In this document: positions 33,476 to 46,103 of the stretch, piece by piece
Numbering within the stretch: the first letter of the stretch is position 1
Layout of the letters: every line of letters begins with the position of its first letter
Source of the DNA: Circinella minor
Lineage: Eukaryota; Mucoromycota; Mucoromycetes; Mucorales; Lichtheimiaceae
NCBI GenBank assembly: GCA_016758965.1
Contig: JAEPRB010000059.1
Coordinates: 124,001-188,000, forward strand
Length of the DNA stretch: 64,000 nucleotides
Direction: 5' to 3'
Made by a program: the position numbers and the translations under genes
Notes under the pieces: model-generated
Database searches by the model: none
Told to the model about the DNA's origin: nothing
What the model saw: only the letters and a program-made list of their open reading frames with translations

Positions 33476-33691
33476 AAAAAAAAAAAAAAAAAACTTTCTA
33501 TATAATATGCTTATTATTACTTCTTGAGGTGTGTACATTAATGATGTCGCATTTTCCATCATTTGGATTTGGTATATACAAAAATCCCCAAACTGTTTTA
33601 AGCAATTTTTTTTTTCTTCTTGGAATGCATCACTCAGTTCGAATTCCAAACAATAAAGTTCATTTGTTTGGATTAAAACCTTCTTAATCAC
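33476..33691 (-). pseudogene. Orphan coding-like fragment of unknown family
   Basis: An open minus-strand segment of about 65 codons before it runs into a poly-T/A tract. It includes VLIQTNELYCLEFELSDAF and MYTPQEVIISILYRK. Composition is protein-like (mixed charge, Cys, Gln), but there is no good start and no known family. It is probably a relic of a gene or transposon lying across 33.4-34.5 kb. Confidence 0.25.
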
Positions 33692-33807
33692 TTTTATGCC
33701 TCTTCAGTCTGATGATTCAGGGGCAAGTCACCCTTCCAACACTGGTGTATAGCGTATACCAAGATTATTTCTTTCTGAATATAAATTACTAGTTTTTTTG
33801 TCATACC

Positions 33808-33946
33808 TTATTTGTATATCTTGTCGTCTAACTGGTCGCTACCAGATATATAGACTGAGTACTCACGTTCTGGCATTAACATCGGCAGCAAAAACAGAGA
33901 CAACACGTACTGTGTGATTTCTAATTACTTTTTCTACAGTATTGGT
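33808..33946 (-). pseudogene. Two-exon coding remnant or 3' end of an unrecognised gene
   Basis: Exon 33946-33867 starts after a CTCTAG acceptor and ends at a GTGAGT donor. It encodes NTVEKVIRNHTVRVVSVF and AADVNART. Spliced to 33838-33808 it stays in frame and ends DQLDDKIYK-stop. The splice signals and the coding look argue for a real C-terminus, but no convincing upstream exons were found, so this is either the tail of a broken gene or a gene whose 5' part I could not read. Confidence 0.3.
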
Positions 33947-36431
33947 CTAGAGATATGTTCAACTTTATTCATGCTACTACATATAATCTACTGTGGTACT
34001 AATATTTCTTGGTGGGTTTTTTTTTAAAGAAAAAACACGGTACGTAGCTTTCGTTGTGTGGTACTTTGCTTAGATGACTATCATGTAAAATAAATGACCC
34101 GTTAGCAGGCAAGTCTATGTATAAATGCCTAAGTGCTAATGATTTTTCTTATTTCAAGACATTATATATAATGCGAAGATTAAGTTATTATAATACACTT
34201 CTGACATGTAAAGATAAAATAATTACAAATTATGAAAGGACATACTATGTTTATGAACAACGAATAAAGCAGTGTAAGCGTAATAATTGACAAGCGTAAA
34301 TAACTTTCGGTATTTTTTTATGCGAATTAATGTCATACGGGAAAGATAATAGAACATAGTTTGCTATCTTTGATTCAGGGCTTGAAAGATAAACTGGTAA
34401 TTCAAATACACATATGTACGTGGCTATGACACTGATTATCAACCACGACATCTCCAACCATTTCGATATTTCCGCGATCAGTTTACTGCTCTTTGTAGTT
34501 TTTCAGATAAAATCGAAAATGTCTACCCTGGGTGTGGTTGTATAATGTACGTATGATAGTATATTTTATATTCTATATTTGTGTTGAGTTGTCTGACCTT
34601 TCTACTTGATTAAGCGGTTTACTTCTAATTATTGTTACTAATAACCATAAACAGTTTCACTAGCATCTTTCCTATTATTTTTCATGACATATTGATAAAG
34701 TACCTCATTGTTTTTACTTCATAATAAAATGCATATTTTTCTGTTCTCATATATATTTATATGCATGCAATACGTACATGTATGAAACTACTGTAACTCG
34801 AAGCTATAGCAGTGCCTCAGGTGCTAAACACTACTCCAAAACCAGCATAATATATTATATGATCCTAATACGAAAGGAGCATCTATACTAAAAGAAAAAA
34901 AAAGAGACAAATAAATCATGGAATGATTATTACTTACTGAATAAATAAAAATAACACAATCTTATACACAACCATCTTTTTAGAATAGATGATAAAGAGC
35001 GATAAAATAATAATAGAAGACATCATTTTATATTTGGAATGTTTAACAAGGAAAAGGATAACAAGAAAAAAGAATGGGATTGTATTTTTTTTTCCAACAA
35101 TTGTTAAGGGTGATCATCTCGGCTTCGAAATGATAAGACTCATGTTGAGTGTACAGGCAAATATAATTTTTGTTGTACACTCACGTTCATAAAACTAACA
35201 TTATCAAAATTTCTTTTACAGTTAAAAATCTACATTGATTTTAATAATACACTTATTATAGAAAACAGCAATACATCATTATCCATAATTGTGGGGTACC
35301 CCATTTTTTTTTCTCTCCGCAAAAAATTACGCACATCCATACACTTATATTTAATATATCACTATAGGCTAGAATAAAATTACTAAAGCAGAAAAGTAAT
35401 AATGGGGAGAGTCATAATTATGGCATGGATATTTTATGCTTGATTGACTGATCAAAACGAGATGTAGAATGTTTATAGATATTGTGGAACGACGAAAAGA
35501 AAAGAAGGTGGTACAAACACGCACAAGCAACATAACCACGAATCGCTATTTAAAAAAAATATAGTTAAAAATAAATCTTCTGCTCCACTTCATATATTTA
35601 ATACAAGGAACTTGTAGGGAACAAATATCATACTTCTCCATCAATGATAATAAAAAAACAGGTGGTTGTCAACCAAAATAGTTATAAAAAATATTATATG
35701 ATATCTTTGTTTTTTTTTTCATACACATATTTTATGCATAAAATACATATGGTTTACTTTTAAACAAAATAATCAACAAACAATTTATGGTTAATTTTAT
35801 TAGCATGTGATAAAAAAAGTTGGATAAATTATTCCTAACTTTTTTTCTTTTATCCAAGGTTCATATTATTATCATTGTTACGTTGCTTATTTAGATTTTG
35901 ATTTATTTTTAAGTTTTCATCTTATCGTAATAAAGCAAAAGTGTAAATAAAATGCACAATTCCGCATGAAACGGTATTTGTTGTCAATAATGAGACAGAT
36001 AAGACTATATTCCACGAAGATGGTATATGGTTTTTCCCCTTCTTTCGCTTGCCGAGAAATTAAAAGGTTTTGTTTATTTTTTTGGTTTAGACTTATGGTC
36101 GACGTACCGTCTTTTTTTAAAATTGTTGTCCCATTAATTAATACTCATAACATCTAAATGTTTTTCTTTATCAAACATGAAAGTGGTTTTTAATATATAA
36201 ACAATCTTTGTAAAACAAAGATTTGTAAGAAAACAAAATGAATAGTAACTGACCCACACACAATTTTTCTCATGACAACAACAATAACTTTGTCAAATTT
36301 TAAACGCAGATGAGAGAAATCCAAAGGTGTCGTGCAGTAAAAAAATATTGGAAACGAAATTCTTTCTTATTCTTATTTTACTCCATTCATTTTTTTTTCC
36401 CTTACCATCCCACGAAAAGAAAAAAAAAACC

Positions 36432-37760
36432 ATGTCTGTTCAAATCGAACCTGAACAATTCTTAACTTTTCAACGTAATGTTATTATAACAAACGTCTTG
36501 TTTTTCACTTTATACAATTTGTGTTTTAACCATAAATGCTAACACTTCTTGGCTTTTTTTGGTCCATTATAAAAACCATATTAGGTCCTTTGACCAGAAC
36601 GGTTGAGGAAACTCTTACTATCAGAAATCCTTATTCTGGCCCAATCGCTTTCAAAGTAAAAACTACAGCACCAAAACAATATTGTGTACGCCCTAACTCA
36701 GGTATCGTCGATCCGGAATCTACTCGAGAAGTTTTAGGTAAAATACAACACTTTTTTTTTTTTTTTTACAAAATGAAACAAAATGGGATTGGGTCTTCAT
36801 TCTTCTTTTCTCTTCTTCATTTGATTATATGTATATATTTAATGAAGAAGGAGAAAATGAAGTATCAAAAGTGATATTGAGAAAGAAAGTAAAGAAAAAT
36901 GAAAAAGGAACATATAACCTAGCAACGTGAATGTATACTTTTTCGGGAAGAATTAACAAGACAAATAATAATAATATTAATAGTGATGTTGCAACCTTTC
37001 AAGGTCGAACCAGAACAAGATTATCGTTGCAAAGACAAGTTCCTCGTTCAAACTGTATTGATACCAACTGATAAGCAATTACTTCCTGTAAACGAATTGG
37101 TAGGTAGCTAAGTTTTTCTTAAGTTTTCGGGACGAAAAGGGAAATGATATAACGCGTTTTATTTTTTAAGCTTGTAGAGGAGAAATCCTTCCTTATTTAC
37201 TAATTAAACGAATTGCTATTTAGTGGTCCCAAATGGAAACTGGTAATTCTGCTTCTATCAAACAGCACAAGTTACGATGCGCTTTCTTACCTGTCAATGA
37301 TGAAGGAACTCCTGAACTCGTGAGTGACGTGGTAAGGATTATTATTATTAGCATTACTGGAATGAGATAGAGGCAGAGGAAAGGAAAAATATTGGGATGG
37401 ATTACTAACAGGAATTATGTTATATATGTATTCACGTAGCCTGTTAATGGTGCTTCTGCTACTCTTGAACCACACACAACAACACGATCTCCACCATCAT
37501 TACCAGCAGCGGCAGCAGCAGTACCATCAACAGGAGCCACTTCTCAAGTTGATTATAACACTACACAAAATGAAATATTACAAATGAAGGAAAAATTGAA
37601 GGAGTATGAAAGGGAAATGGCAAACATTCAAAAAATGAAGCCAGAATCATCCACATCTGATCAAATCGTTCAAACTCAACAAGGATACCCAATCCAAGTC
37701 TTGGTGATGGTTGCTATTGCTGTATTCGCTATGAGTTATGCAATTTTCGGTACAAAATAA
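36432..37760 (+). CDS. SCS2: VAMP-associated protein (VAP/Scs2), ER membrane-contact receptor
   Basis: Five exons: 36432-36474, 36585-36737, 36984-37099, 37224-37331, 37440-37760. Total 741 nt, 246 aa, in phase. VAPs sit in the ER membrane and bind FFAT-motif proteins at contact sites with plasma membrane and other organelles. Residues ~1-120 form the MSP domain: it opens MSVQIEPEQFLTFQ, then TLTIRNPYSGPIAFKVKTTAPKQYCVRPNSG in the FFAT-binding face, then VEPEQDYRCKDKFLVQT. An Ala/Pro linker and a short coiled coil (MKEKLKEYEREMANIQ) follow. The protein ends in a single hydrophobic tail anchor (VLVMVAIAVFAMSYAIF) plus GTK. Architecture and length match the family. Confidence 0.95.
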
Positions 37761-40700
37761 TAATCACGACAAAATAACAAAAAAAATCTTAACAAACACC
37801 AGTTCTGATAATATCATATATATACTACTATAACAACAATAACAACTGTGTGAAATGATATTTGTTTTTTTTCTTCTCTCTTCTTTCTTTACACACTTAT
37901 TTGGACTCCATCACCAATGCATTTACTCTTTCAAACTTAGCAAATTTAGAAAAAGATTAAAAAAATACATAAAATACCTTTTTTCTTTCATAATTAAAAA
38001 TTTGTGCTGAAACATTTTACTTTTTAAATTCAAATTGGTAGTATCAAATGAAAATTGTGGATATGGATATTGAATAATGGAGAGTTTGATTGCCGGATAA
38101 AAATTCATTTTCATGAAATGTCATATATAATCACAAATTGTTACATGGATTTATCTTAATTCAAAATGAATATATATGGTTCTTTAAAATTATATATAAT
38201 TCATCTTTATTGAATTCATGTTGCACTTAAATCATGTAACTGATCGATCTAGCCATAAATAAATAAATACACACACATAGACTATATATATATATATGAA
38301 ATAAGGGCTGTAATGTGATAAGACTAGCTATGAATTTCTATTTTCAATTAGAAACTTTATGCAGTTTCTCGCGTTCCGATTGTATGTTTCCGGTAATTCG
38401 AAATGAATTTATTTGATATACTTTCGGTGTCGAATGTTTGGTAAAAGCTTTAGATTTATCTTCGCTTTTGGTGATATACTCGATCCAGACATTCGACTAT
38501 ACTACCTATCATAGAAATACTGTATATATACGTAATGTATATGCTTATATTGAGCTATGAAACAGTCCTCCAACAGCTGATATTATACAAATGGCTCAAC
38601 AAGTGATTTCGAAAGTTTTAAACGTTTCTTTAACCAAGATTTTCATCAACCAATTTCGTACGTAGCCAAGTTTTACGGCACTATCGTTGACGATCTCGAC
38701 GTTTGAGAAACTGATTTACTTTAATACGCCATATATGTGAAAAAAAGTATACATAATTAAATTATGGTAAAGAAGATTATCTTGTATCAAAAGTCAAGCT
38801 GTTATGTTTAACATTGTTACCTAGCTGTCTTGCCAAAATACTTTTGAAATCGTTACCACGGTTAACAGCAACAAAATTCACAACTCAATCCGCTGTCCTT
38901 GTTTTCACTGTTGTCATTCAGTTCCGAGAAAGTTGTAAGATTTGACTCGTTCTCGTATTCCATTATTCGATAGTTTACAGTAAGTACGTAGTAATATTAT
39001 TAACAGAAGATATCTTGTGCCCGTTCGATGAGCCTAATAGTTTCACAATGCGCATTATAGACATCTTTGTTACAGCATATTGCTTAGGGCTTTTCACACA
39101 TACCTAAAAGATAGATCAAAAGAAGTTATTAACGTAGTACGGTCGTTGCTATGATAATATGTATCTATAAAAATAATAAGCATACTGGTTTTACTGATAG
39201 CTTCATTTTGGGAATTTCTCAGAACTAGCAATAATTTAATTTAGTACAATAATAGGTTCACGCATATTAAACTTTAAAAAAGAATCATCATAAATTTTAA
39301 TCACTTGCATTATTGTTTGTTATTGTGCTGACCAGAGAACAATAGTTTATACATTATAATTTAACTTTTTCATTACCTGTTTTCCGGATTTATGCAATTA
39401 CTACTATTCTTTCTTTCTTTTCACTGTTACGTATTCTGTTTTGCTTAAAATGAATGGGAACAATAAGAAAGTCAGCTAGTAAAAAAAACATATTGTACTT
39501 TTGCTTCGCATAATTAGAACGACGCAGAAATTCTTGTGTACATAAAGAGGCATCGGAACAAAAATTGTAAGGTGTATGTAGCGTGCATAAAAAAAAATAA
39601 TTTCCCTTAACACCACCTATCTCGTGACACAAGCAAGTTGCCAAGCGACAATAAACGCAGGATGCTGTGTTACGATCATACAAGTGACCATATCACTCAT
39701 CTTAATTATGTTGTACACACATTGATTATATGCAATCACAAAATAAAAAGAGTGGCATTAATTATGGGCTTTTCATCTATATCATGATACTTAAATGTTC
39801 ATAATAATACTTTAATAATGATGATACTACTAAGTAAAGGTACAAAGGGGAATATATGTTTCAAAAAACAATTCACCATATGGGATTGTGTGCTTAATAA
39901 ATGACGCTCGTCCGGAAAGAGATATATAGTCAGAGTTGAATTTTTTTTATGTCTCATATAACAACAAATTATTATAATAAGATGTTATACGTTACTATGG
40001 TTACCAGATTTGAATCGTCATGGTTCTCTCATACTTTCAAGTACTTAACAAAAAGAAAAATACACCAAATATAAATACTATCGAGCTCCTCTTAAACTAT
40101 CTGAGCCCTTTCCGAATAAGCGCCTTCGATATAGTAGTGCGATGAGACTTTTGATAATTAATCATCATATTATAATTTTAAACATAAATGTGAGATAAAG
40201 TTAAGTAGATTCAATAGATAAATAATTACAAAAAAGAAAGATGAGTCTAGACACAAAAGAACAAAAATCTATATTTAATATCATACGTAGCAGTTTTAGT
40301 TGTTGATCTTTTATATGCATGATGTACTAACAAATTATGAGAAATAACAAGAGTAAAAAAGGATACGTATAGTGAGAGACATTGATGATTAGCTAATCAA
40401 CTACAGTAGTACCTATAAAAAAAATAATACATAGGTGCTCCTGATAAGAATTTACACTCACTATACTTATGTTATAACTGTTTCTGCTATTAAAGATTGA
40501 TGTAGTTACATAAGAGACCAAGGAAGAAAAAAAACCTGAAAAAACGAATTTGTAGATCATGAAAAATAAGAATAATAACAGGAAAATGTTATTTCTCTTA
40601 GATCTTCTTTGCCAAAAATCAATTAATCAAATCAAAAACGTGCACGCCAATTTTATGTAATAATGTAAAATAAATGACTTGTAAATAATGGAATATTTAT

Positions 40701-40995
40701 ACATACAATAAACTAAAAAAAGAAAGCAGCAACAAAATATTGAAACACAGGTTTGCATATTCATATGCTAAAGTAAATTGTCCCTTGAGCCACAAAAAAA
40801 ATACGTTTTTTAAGGTGGAAAAACAATACAAAGAAAAAGAATTGAACTCTCAGAGTCACGAAGATTCTTTCCTAACGTATCTATTTTTAACTTTTCTTTA
40901 TTTCTTCACTTCTAAACTTTCGTTCACTTGAAACCTTCATTCATTCCCTCTGCCTTTATTCTCTCTTTTTTCTTTCTTTGTTAATACTATATCTG
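37761..40995. other. Gene-poor region between VAP and acyltransferase genes
   Basis: About 3.2 kb, AT-rich. Holds the VAP 3' flank, a possible transposase relic at 39390-39683 (listed), and the acyltransferase leader. No intact gene recognised on either strand. Confidence 0.4.
39390..39683 (-). pseudogene. Possible relic of a transposase C-terminal zinc-ribbon
   Basis: A minus-strand frame whose first half has a cysteine pattern (SCVYCRLATCLCHE ... FFLCTLH ... FCSDASLCTQEFLRRS). This resembles the Cys-rich tail of piggyBac-like transposases (CxYC ... C ... LC ... F). There is no ATG in the first part and no upstream catalytic domain, so at most this is a fragment. The assignment is tentative. 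Confidence 0.25.
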
Positions 40996-43117
40996 ATGGC
41001 GCGTTCAGTTCCAAAACCAAACATTGGAGATAATTCTGGAATTTATAAAGCACTTCAATACTTAGCACGTTTAGCAGTTTGGGTTTATTTTCGTAATGTC
41101 AAAGTCATTTGTGAAAAACCCGTAAGTCAACAAGGTCCGCTTCTTGTTGCTGCCAACCATATGAACATGGTATTAGATCCAGTAGTCCTTATTGCTACAT
41201 TTCCACATGCTCGTCGATGTCACTTTTGGGCTTTGGCTCGGTTTTTTCGAATACCAGTTGCAGGCCAATTTTTATCGGGTGCAGGTGTATTACCTGTAGA
41301 TACACAAACTCGTAGTAACGCGGAACTGTTTGAACATACACTTGATTGTCTTGATAAAGGTGGCGTTATTGCCGTGTTTCCTGAAGGTAAACCATTGTTA
41401 TTATTTTTAATTCTTAATAACTATATTCACTGTTATAATTTTTGAAAAGAAGGGGTGTTCACGAGGATAAGGTCATATATCATACATATAATAAAAGAGG
41501 ATGGGAAAAGTTTAAACTGTAACGTGGGTGTTATCAGACATTCGAATATCAGCGGGAAAATAGATTAATATTATTTATTTATTTGTTATTTAGGCACATC
41601 ATATACTTTACCTCATCATTTACCATTCAAGGATGGGTTGTCATGGGCAGCATATGAATATTTATTGGACCAGTGCAATAAAGCAACAACAAATGGCTCA
41701 ACAGAAGAAGTGGGTATTTCAATCATACCAGCAGGAATTACATATACTACCAAAAATAAATGGCGAAGTGACGTAGTTGTTGAGCAAGTATATACATATA
41801 AAAACATTATCTATTGCTATGTTGGAAGAAAAAGGAAAAAAAAAAAGACGATTAAAAAGGGAAAAAAATTGTTATTAACTCTTTTTATGGTAATTTAAAA
41901 ATAATAGATATGGTGCACCAATACGTATTACAGCTCAAGATTTAAAAAAATTTCAAGCTGATCCGAAACCTTCAGTAAAAGATTTAACGAAACGTATTGC
42001 AAACGGTGTAGAAAAGGGCACAATAAATAGTCCAGATTGGTATGTTTAGGTTTTTAGGAAATGGGTTAATGATGGAGTGAAAGGATTTTTTTTTTGAAGA
42101 GGTCAAAATGAGAACCATAGTATACAAGAGGAGAGAGGGAAAAAAAAGACACTGACAGAAAAAAAAAATGGATGAATTTGTATATAGGGATACCCTTCAT
42201 GCGGCAGCTGAAGCAAGGTTTATTATGTTTGGAGATACGAGAAGCGTGAAACTTGAAGATTATGTACAAGTGTCACAAAGGTAAGATAAATAAATATTTG
42301 TAAACATTAAAGATAAAGAAACGAATTAAAGAATAAAACTTATCAAAAAAATATGAGAAGATGAATTAATCCACTAAAAAACAAAATAATAATAATAAGC
42401 TTTATAGACATATTTCATCCATCCAAAACAAAAGATGATCCAAAACGATCTGAGCTCAAACTACGTCTCTTAACATTTCATAAAACCTTACGACAATTAC
42501 GACTAACAGTATGGGATATCAACATGTACGAAAACCATGAAATCACATTACAACGTGCTATTTTACGCTTAGCCTCAACATGGACTACTTTGGCTGTCCA
42601 AATACCCTTATTTTTACCCAGCATTATTATAAACTGGCCCTTATACTTATTAGGCCAAGTAGCTGAACATTATGAAGAACATACAGAATCGGTAGCTCAA
42701 GACAAATTGATATATTCTGTCATATTGGCAATTCCACTTTATGGTACTTTATTTTATCAATTCTGGAAATATATTGGATTTACCATGATTGGACTGCTAG
42801 GTGCCATCATGTTAATTCCTGTACTTGCATGGTATCATATGGCTCTTGTGGATAAACGGTATGATATGGCCAAGGATGTAGCGGCTTCGTGGAGAATCTG
42901 TGCTGCTTTATTATCAAGCGTAACTGGATTAGATGCACAACCTCGGCGGGAACTCGAGGATGCAGTAGAATTAAGAAAATGGTGCCTTGAACATACAAAA
43001 CTTTTATTGTTGGATTTAGCTAAAGATGGAGACTCCCATGCTCAATATCTGGTTGAATATGGAAAATTAGCATCATCCAAGAACAATGATTATATTTTAA
43101 ATGAAAAAATTAAGTAA
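40996..43117 (+). CDS. SCT1: Glycerol-3-phosphate / dihydroxyacetone-phosphate acyltransferase (Gpt2/Sct1-like)
   Basis: Five exons: 40996-41386, 41594-41783, 41908-42039, 42188-42280, 42400-43117. Total 1524 nt, 507 aa. It catalyses the first acylation of glycerolipid synthesis in the ER. The PlsC domain has block I NHMNMVLDP (His-x5-Asp catalytic pair), block II GVLPVDT, block III VFPEGTSYTLPHHLPFKDG and block IV ISIIPAGITY. Two or three C-terminal hydrophobic segments (about 340-430) anchor it in the membrane. It is shorter than yeast Gpt2/Sct1. The ATG at 40996 was chosen because the longer frame starts without one. Intron 41784-41907 only fits if its donor is GCAAGT (GC-AG intron), giving VVVEYGAPIRI; the nearby GT donor would break the frame. 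The last exon needs the acceptor AATAATAAG. Confidence 0.9.
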
Positions 43118-43371
43118 ACAAGAAACAAACATAGCATAAAATATTATTAATTAATAATAATAATCAAGAAGGGAAAAAAAAACATTATTTATTATTGTTT
43201 TTGAAAATTTGTAAAATTCAGGGTAGCTAGATATGTTCGATTTATCTAGTATGTGGTATATTTATCTGTGTATAATGGAAACGTAGTATTATTATGTACA
43301 ATTTTTTTTGTTTCTTTTTGTTTCTTTTCGTTTCCTTATGAATTTATGTATGACGACGATGATGATCTTTT

Positions 43372-44484
43372 TTACGAGCAAAAGTCTTCATCCTCGTTGT
43401 TTTCAGAGGAAACATCACTGTTGCTATGGCTATCATAAATGTTGTCATCGTCGTCAACACGCGTTATTTCAAAAGCTTTAAGGACAATCAAGTCCTCTCC
43501 ATCAATTTGATAACTTGTTGTACAATCACTTAAAATTTGAAGCATTCGCTGCTCATTTTTACACACTTGACGGATACGTAAAATATCCCAAAGGAGTGAA
43601 TAAGGAAATCTTTGAGGTACACGTGTATATCGTTTTCGTTGTTCTTTTTTAATATAAGTGTTATAGCAGTAGTCAACTTCATAGTCATCCCATGACGATG
43701 AAATTGTCAATGAGGTTGATGTTTTTGTTGTGGAGTCAAAATTGATAAAATTCTCACTATCTGTTGATGTAATTGACGACCAGTTGGCATCCCATTTCAA
43801 ATCCTGATATGATTCTTCTCCTGATGATGATGGCGATGTTAATGGTGGTAAAGTCTGTTTTTCCTGGGTATCCGTGTTGGTTTTCCTGTTAGTATGATGA
43901 TCATCCTCATCTTCTTGCGGTTCAGCTTGACATAAAGAAATAATATACTTTTCAATTTCAATCAATGCTTGATCATCCGATAACGGTGGTTCAGAATAAT
44001 ATGGGAATTCAATATGTTTGACAAGTTGATGAGGTTGTTGTTTTTCTAATAACAAAGGTTTTACGTATGCTTGATGATTAGAAGAATAAGATTGTTGACG
44101 ACGCGTAAAAATACATGCTTGAGTACAATGCCCAACCGATAAATCATCTCGTTTTCCTTCTACTAATCCTATTCCCTTGAATTCAACATCATAATTATAT
44201 TTTGTGGCGCCTTCATGGCACCATTCTTGGAACTCTTGACGAGTCCATTCAAATTTATGATCATCATGTCGAAACATTGCATTTGGAGTACCATATTGTA
44301 ATTCATTAAAATTGATGTTGTATTCAGAATTTGGTGTTGTAACAATCATCATAGGTGGGGAATAGTGTCCCAATGTTATATCCAAAAATCTGTCAAGCGT
44401 TGGTTTGTATAAGTGTTCGATGACTTCAGAACAAATGAGAGCATCGTAACCTAATAATCGTGTATCAAATTGATCTACTGAGCC

Positions 44485-44528
<44 letters not shown>

Positions 44529-45003
44529 GTTATTATTATTATTATTATCATTGGAAGAATCAGCATCGCTATTTATTTGTTGTAATATATTTATATTATA
44601 GAATTATTACCTTGATATATATCGATAGTTAAAGGTTGTTCACGTAACCACTCATAATCTTCTTCCCATGGTTGACAGGCTTGAACAGCTTCTTCTAATA
44701 CTTCAGAACATATATCCACCCCAGCAAGTTTTGTAATTTGAATAGGATCATCAGTGGATGGAATTAAAAAAGATAATACTGATGCTTCTCCACAACCATA
44801 ATCGAGTGCCTAAAATGTATATAAAATACAACCCATTCATTCGTTCGTTCGTTTCATAATAATCTTTTATTAGGATTTTTTTTTTTTTAAAAAAAAAAGG
44901 AACTTACAGTAGACGCCCCATGCTTTCGTAAAATGTCAAGAATAAAAGTTCGTCTTTGTCTCCATAATGGTGGATTAAAAAAACCTGAACGATCTTCTTC
45001 CAT
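43372..45003 (-). CDS. HEN1: HEN1 small-RNA 2'-O-methyltransferase
   Basis: Three exons (minus order): 45003-44908, 44809-44611, 44483-43372. Total 1407 nt, 468 aa, in phase. HEN1 adds a 2'-O-methyl group to the 3' end of small RNAs, protecting them from tailing and decay. The SAM-binding motif I is ALDYGCGEASVL (about residue 33-44). The metal/catalytic motif SEVIEHL (about 117-123) supplies Glu-x-x-Glu-His, and FRHDDHKFEWTR (about 169-180) supplies the fourth ligand His; the order and residues match HEN1. TTPNSEYN is another family block. The region after residue ~210 is acidic and Ser-rich with no known domain, ending with Asp/Glu repeats. The gene is convergent with the acyltransferase, whose stop is only ~250 bp away. 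A GT-dinucleotide run (44502-44527) lies in intron 2. Confidence 0.93.
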
Positions 45004-46103
45004 TGAAAAATAAAAAATAATAAAGAGGCGACAGGAAACAGTAATTGTTTGTGTGTGTGTGTGTGTGTTGGGAGTACGAAAAAGAAAAAATTAAAAAAAA
45101 ATCAGTGCGTTTGCAGATTGACAACAAATGTATAAAAAAAGAGAGTTAAGCAAAAAAAAAAATATTACCAGCGATTTTTCTATCATAATTTTAATAAAAA
45201 AAAATTGCTTATATCAAATATTATATTTCTTTTTGTAGGTCATTTTTCAACACTCAGGAAAACAAGGAAATATGAGATTAGAGGAAAGATATTACGATAT
45301 TCAACCAAACATTCATATTTTATGCTATAATAGAATCATACTTTTTATAGGATCTTTCCCATAAATGAGAAACAAAAAGAGGGGGGGGGGAGGAGAAGAA
45401 TGTATAAGCTGAGAATTCAAATATATTGGCACTGGGTCAGTACCTCTAAATACATGATTCTCGTTTATATACTTTTCTTAACATAAACTGATTTCACGAT
45501 ATTTTATACTATCAATCTTTTGTCAGTTTTAAGAGTTTTTCTCAAGTATGTAAATCATTCTATATAAGTTTTATAAGGTACTGTTAATAGCCCTTTCCAC
45601 TCATTTTAGAGGTGTGATGTAACTAGTGTTGTTTATCAACAACGCCATTGTTTTGACAAATTCTATTTCCCATAACAAATTTTTTATTATATATCATATA
45701 TCTACCGTTTCCTAGTTACATTTGGGTAGTAGTCATAACAACTTTGGCAGCTGCTAGAAAGGCTTTCATTCAGTTATTACTCACTGTCAAATATGATTAA
45801 CTTACGAACAAAAAAAATGTTATTCATGTATCATATTATACACCTTGTATTTCTAGTCTATTATAGAAAAAAAAATAGCTTACCCCACATACTGTAGGTA
45901 GCTTGTTTATTGTATCTTCGCTTACATTTATAAAACTATATCTTCTTTTAAAGTACGTAATTGTTCTTTTTTCTATTTTAAAACTTCTTAAATGACTACT
46001 ACGTACACATAATAATAAAAAAAAACGTTGTTCTACATAATTTGTCTTATATACTTTTTTCTTTTCCTCTCATGTATTCCTTTAATCCATTATTCTTATT
46101 ATT
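45004..46103. other. Intergenic region upstream of HEN1
   Basis: AT-rich. Contains a GT run (about 45048-45068) and a G10 run at 45381-45390. No gene recognised. Confidence 0.4.

Larger units (their letters stand above)
32842..36431. other. Gene-poor region between septin and VAP genes
   Basis: About 3.6 kb with no complete gene. The septin promoter lies at its left and the VAP leader at its right. Two minus-strand coding-like fragments at 33808-33946 and 33476-33691 are listed separately. Another frame at 34251-34457 (minus) is weaker. Other sequence is AT-rich with no recognisable feature. Confidence 0.4.

Noticed and set aside
34251..34457. Minus-strand 68-aa frame
   Set aside because: Hydrophobic N-terminus and mixed composition gave some suspicion, but another frame over the same bases looks equally open and neither joins to exons by good splice sites.
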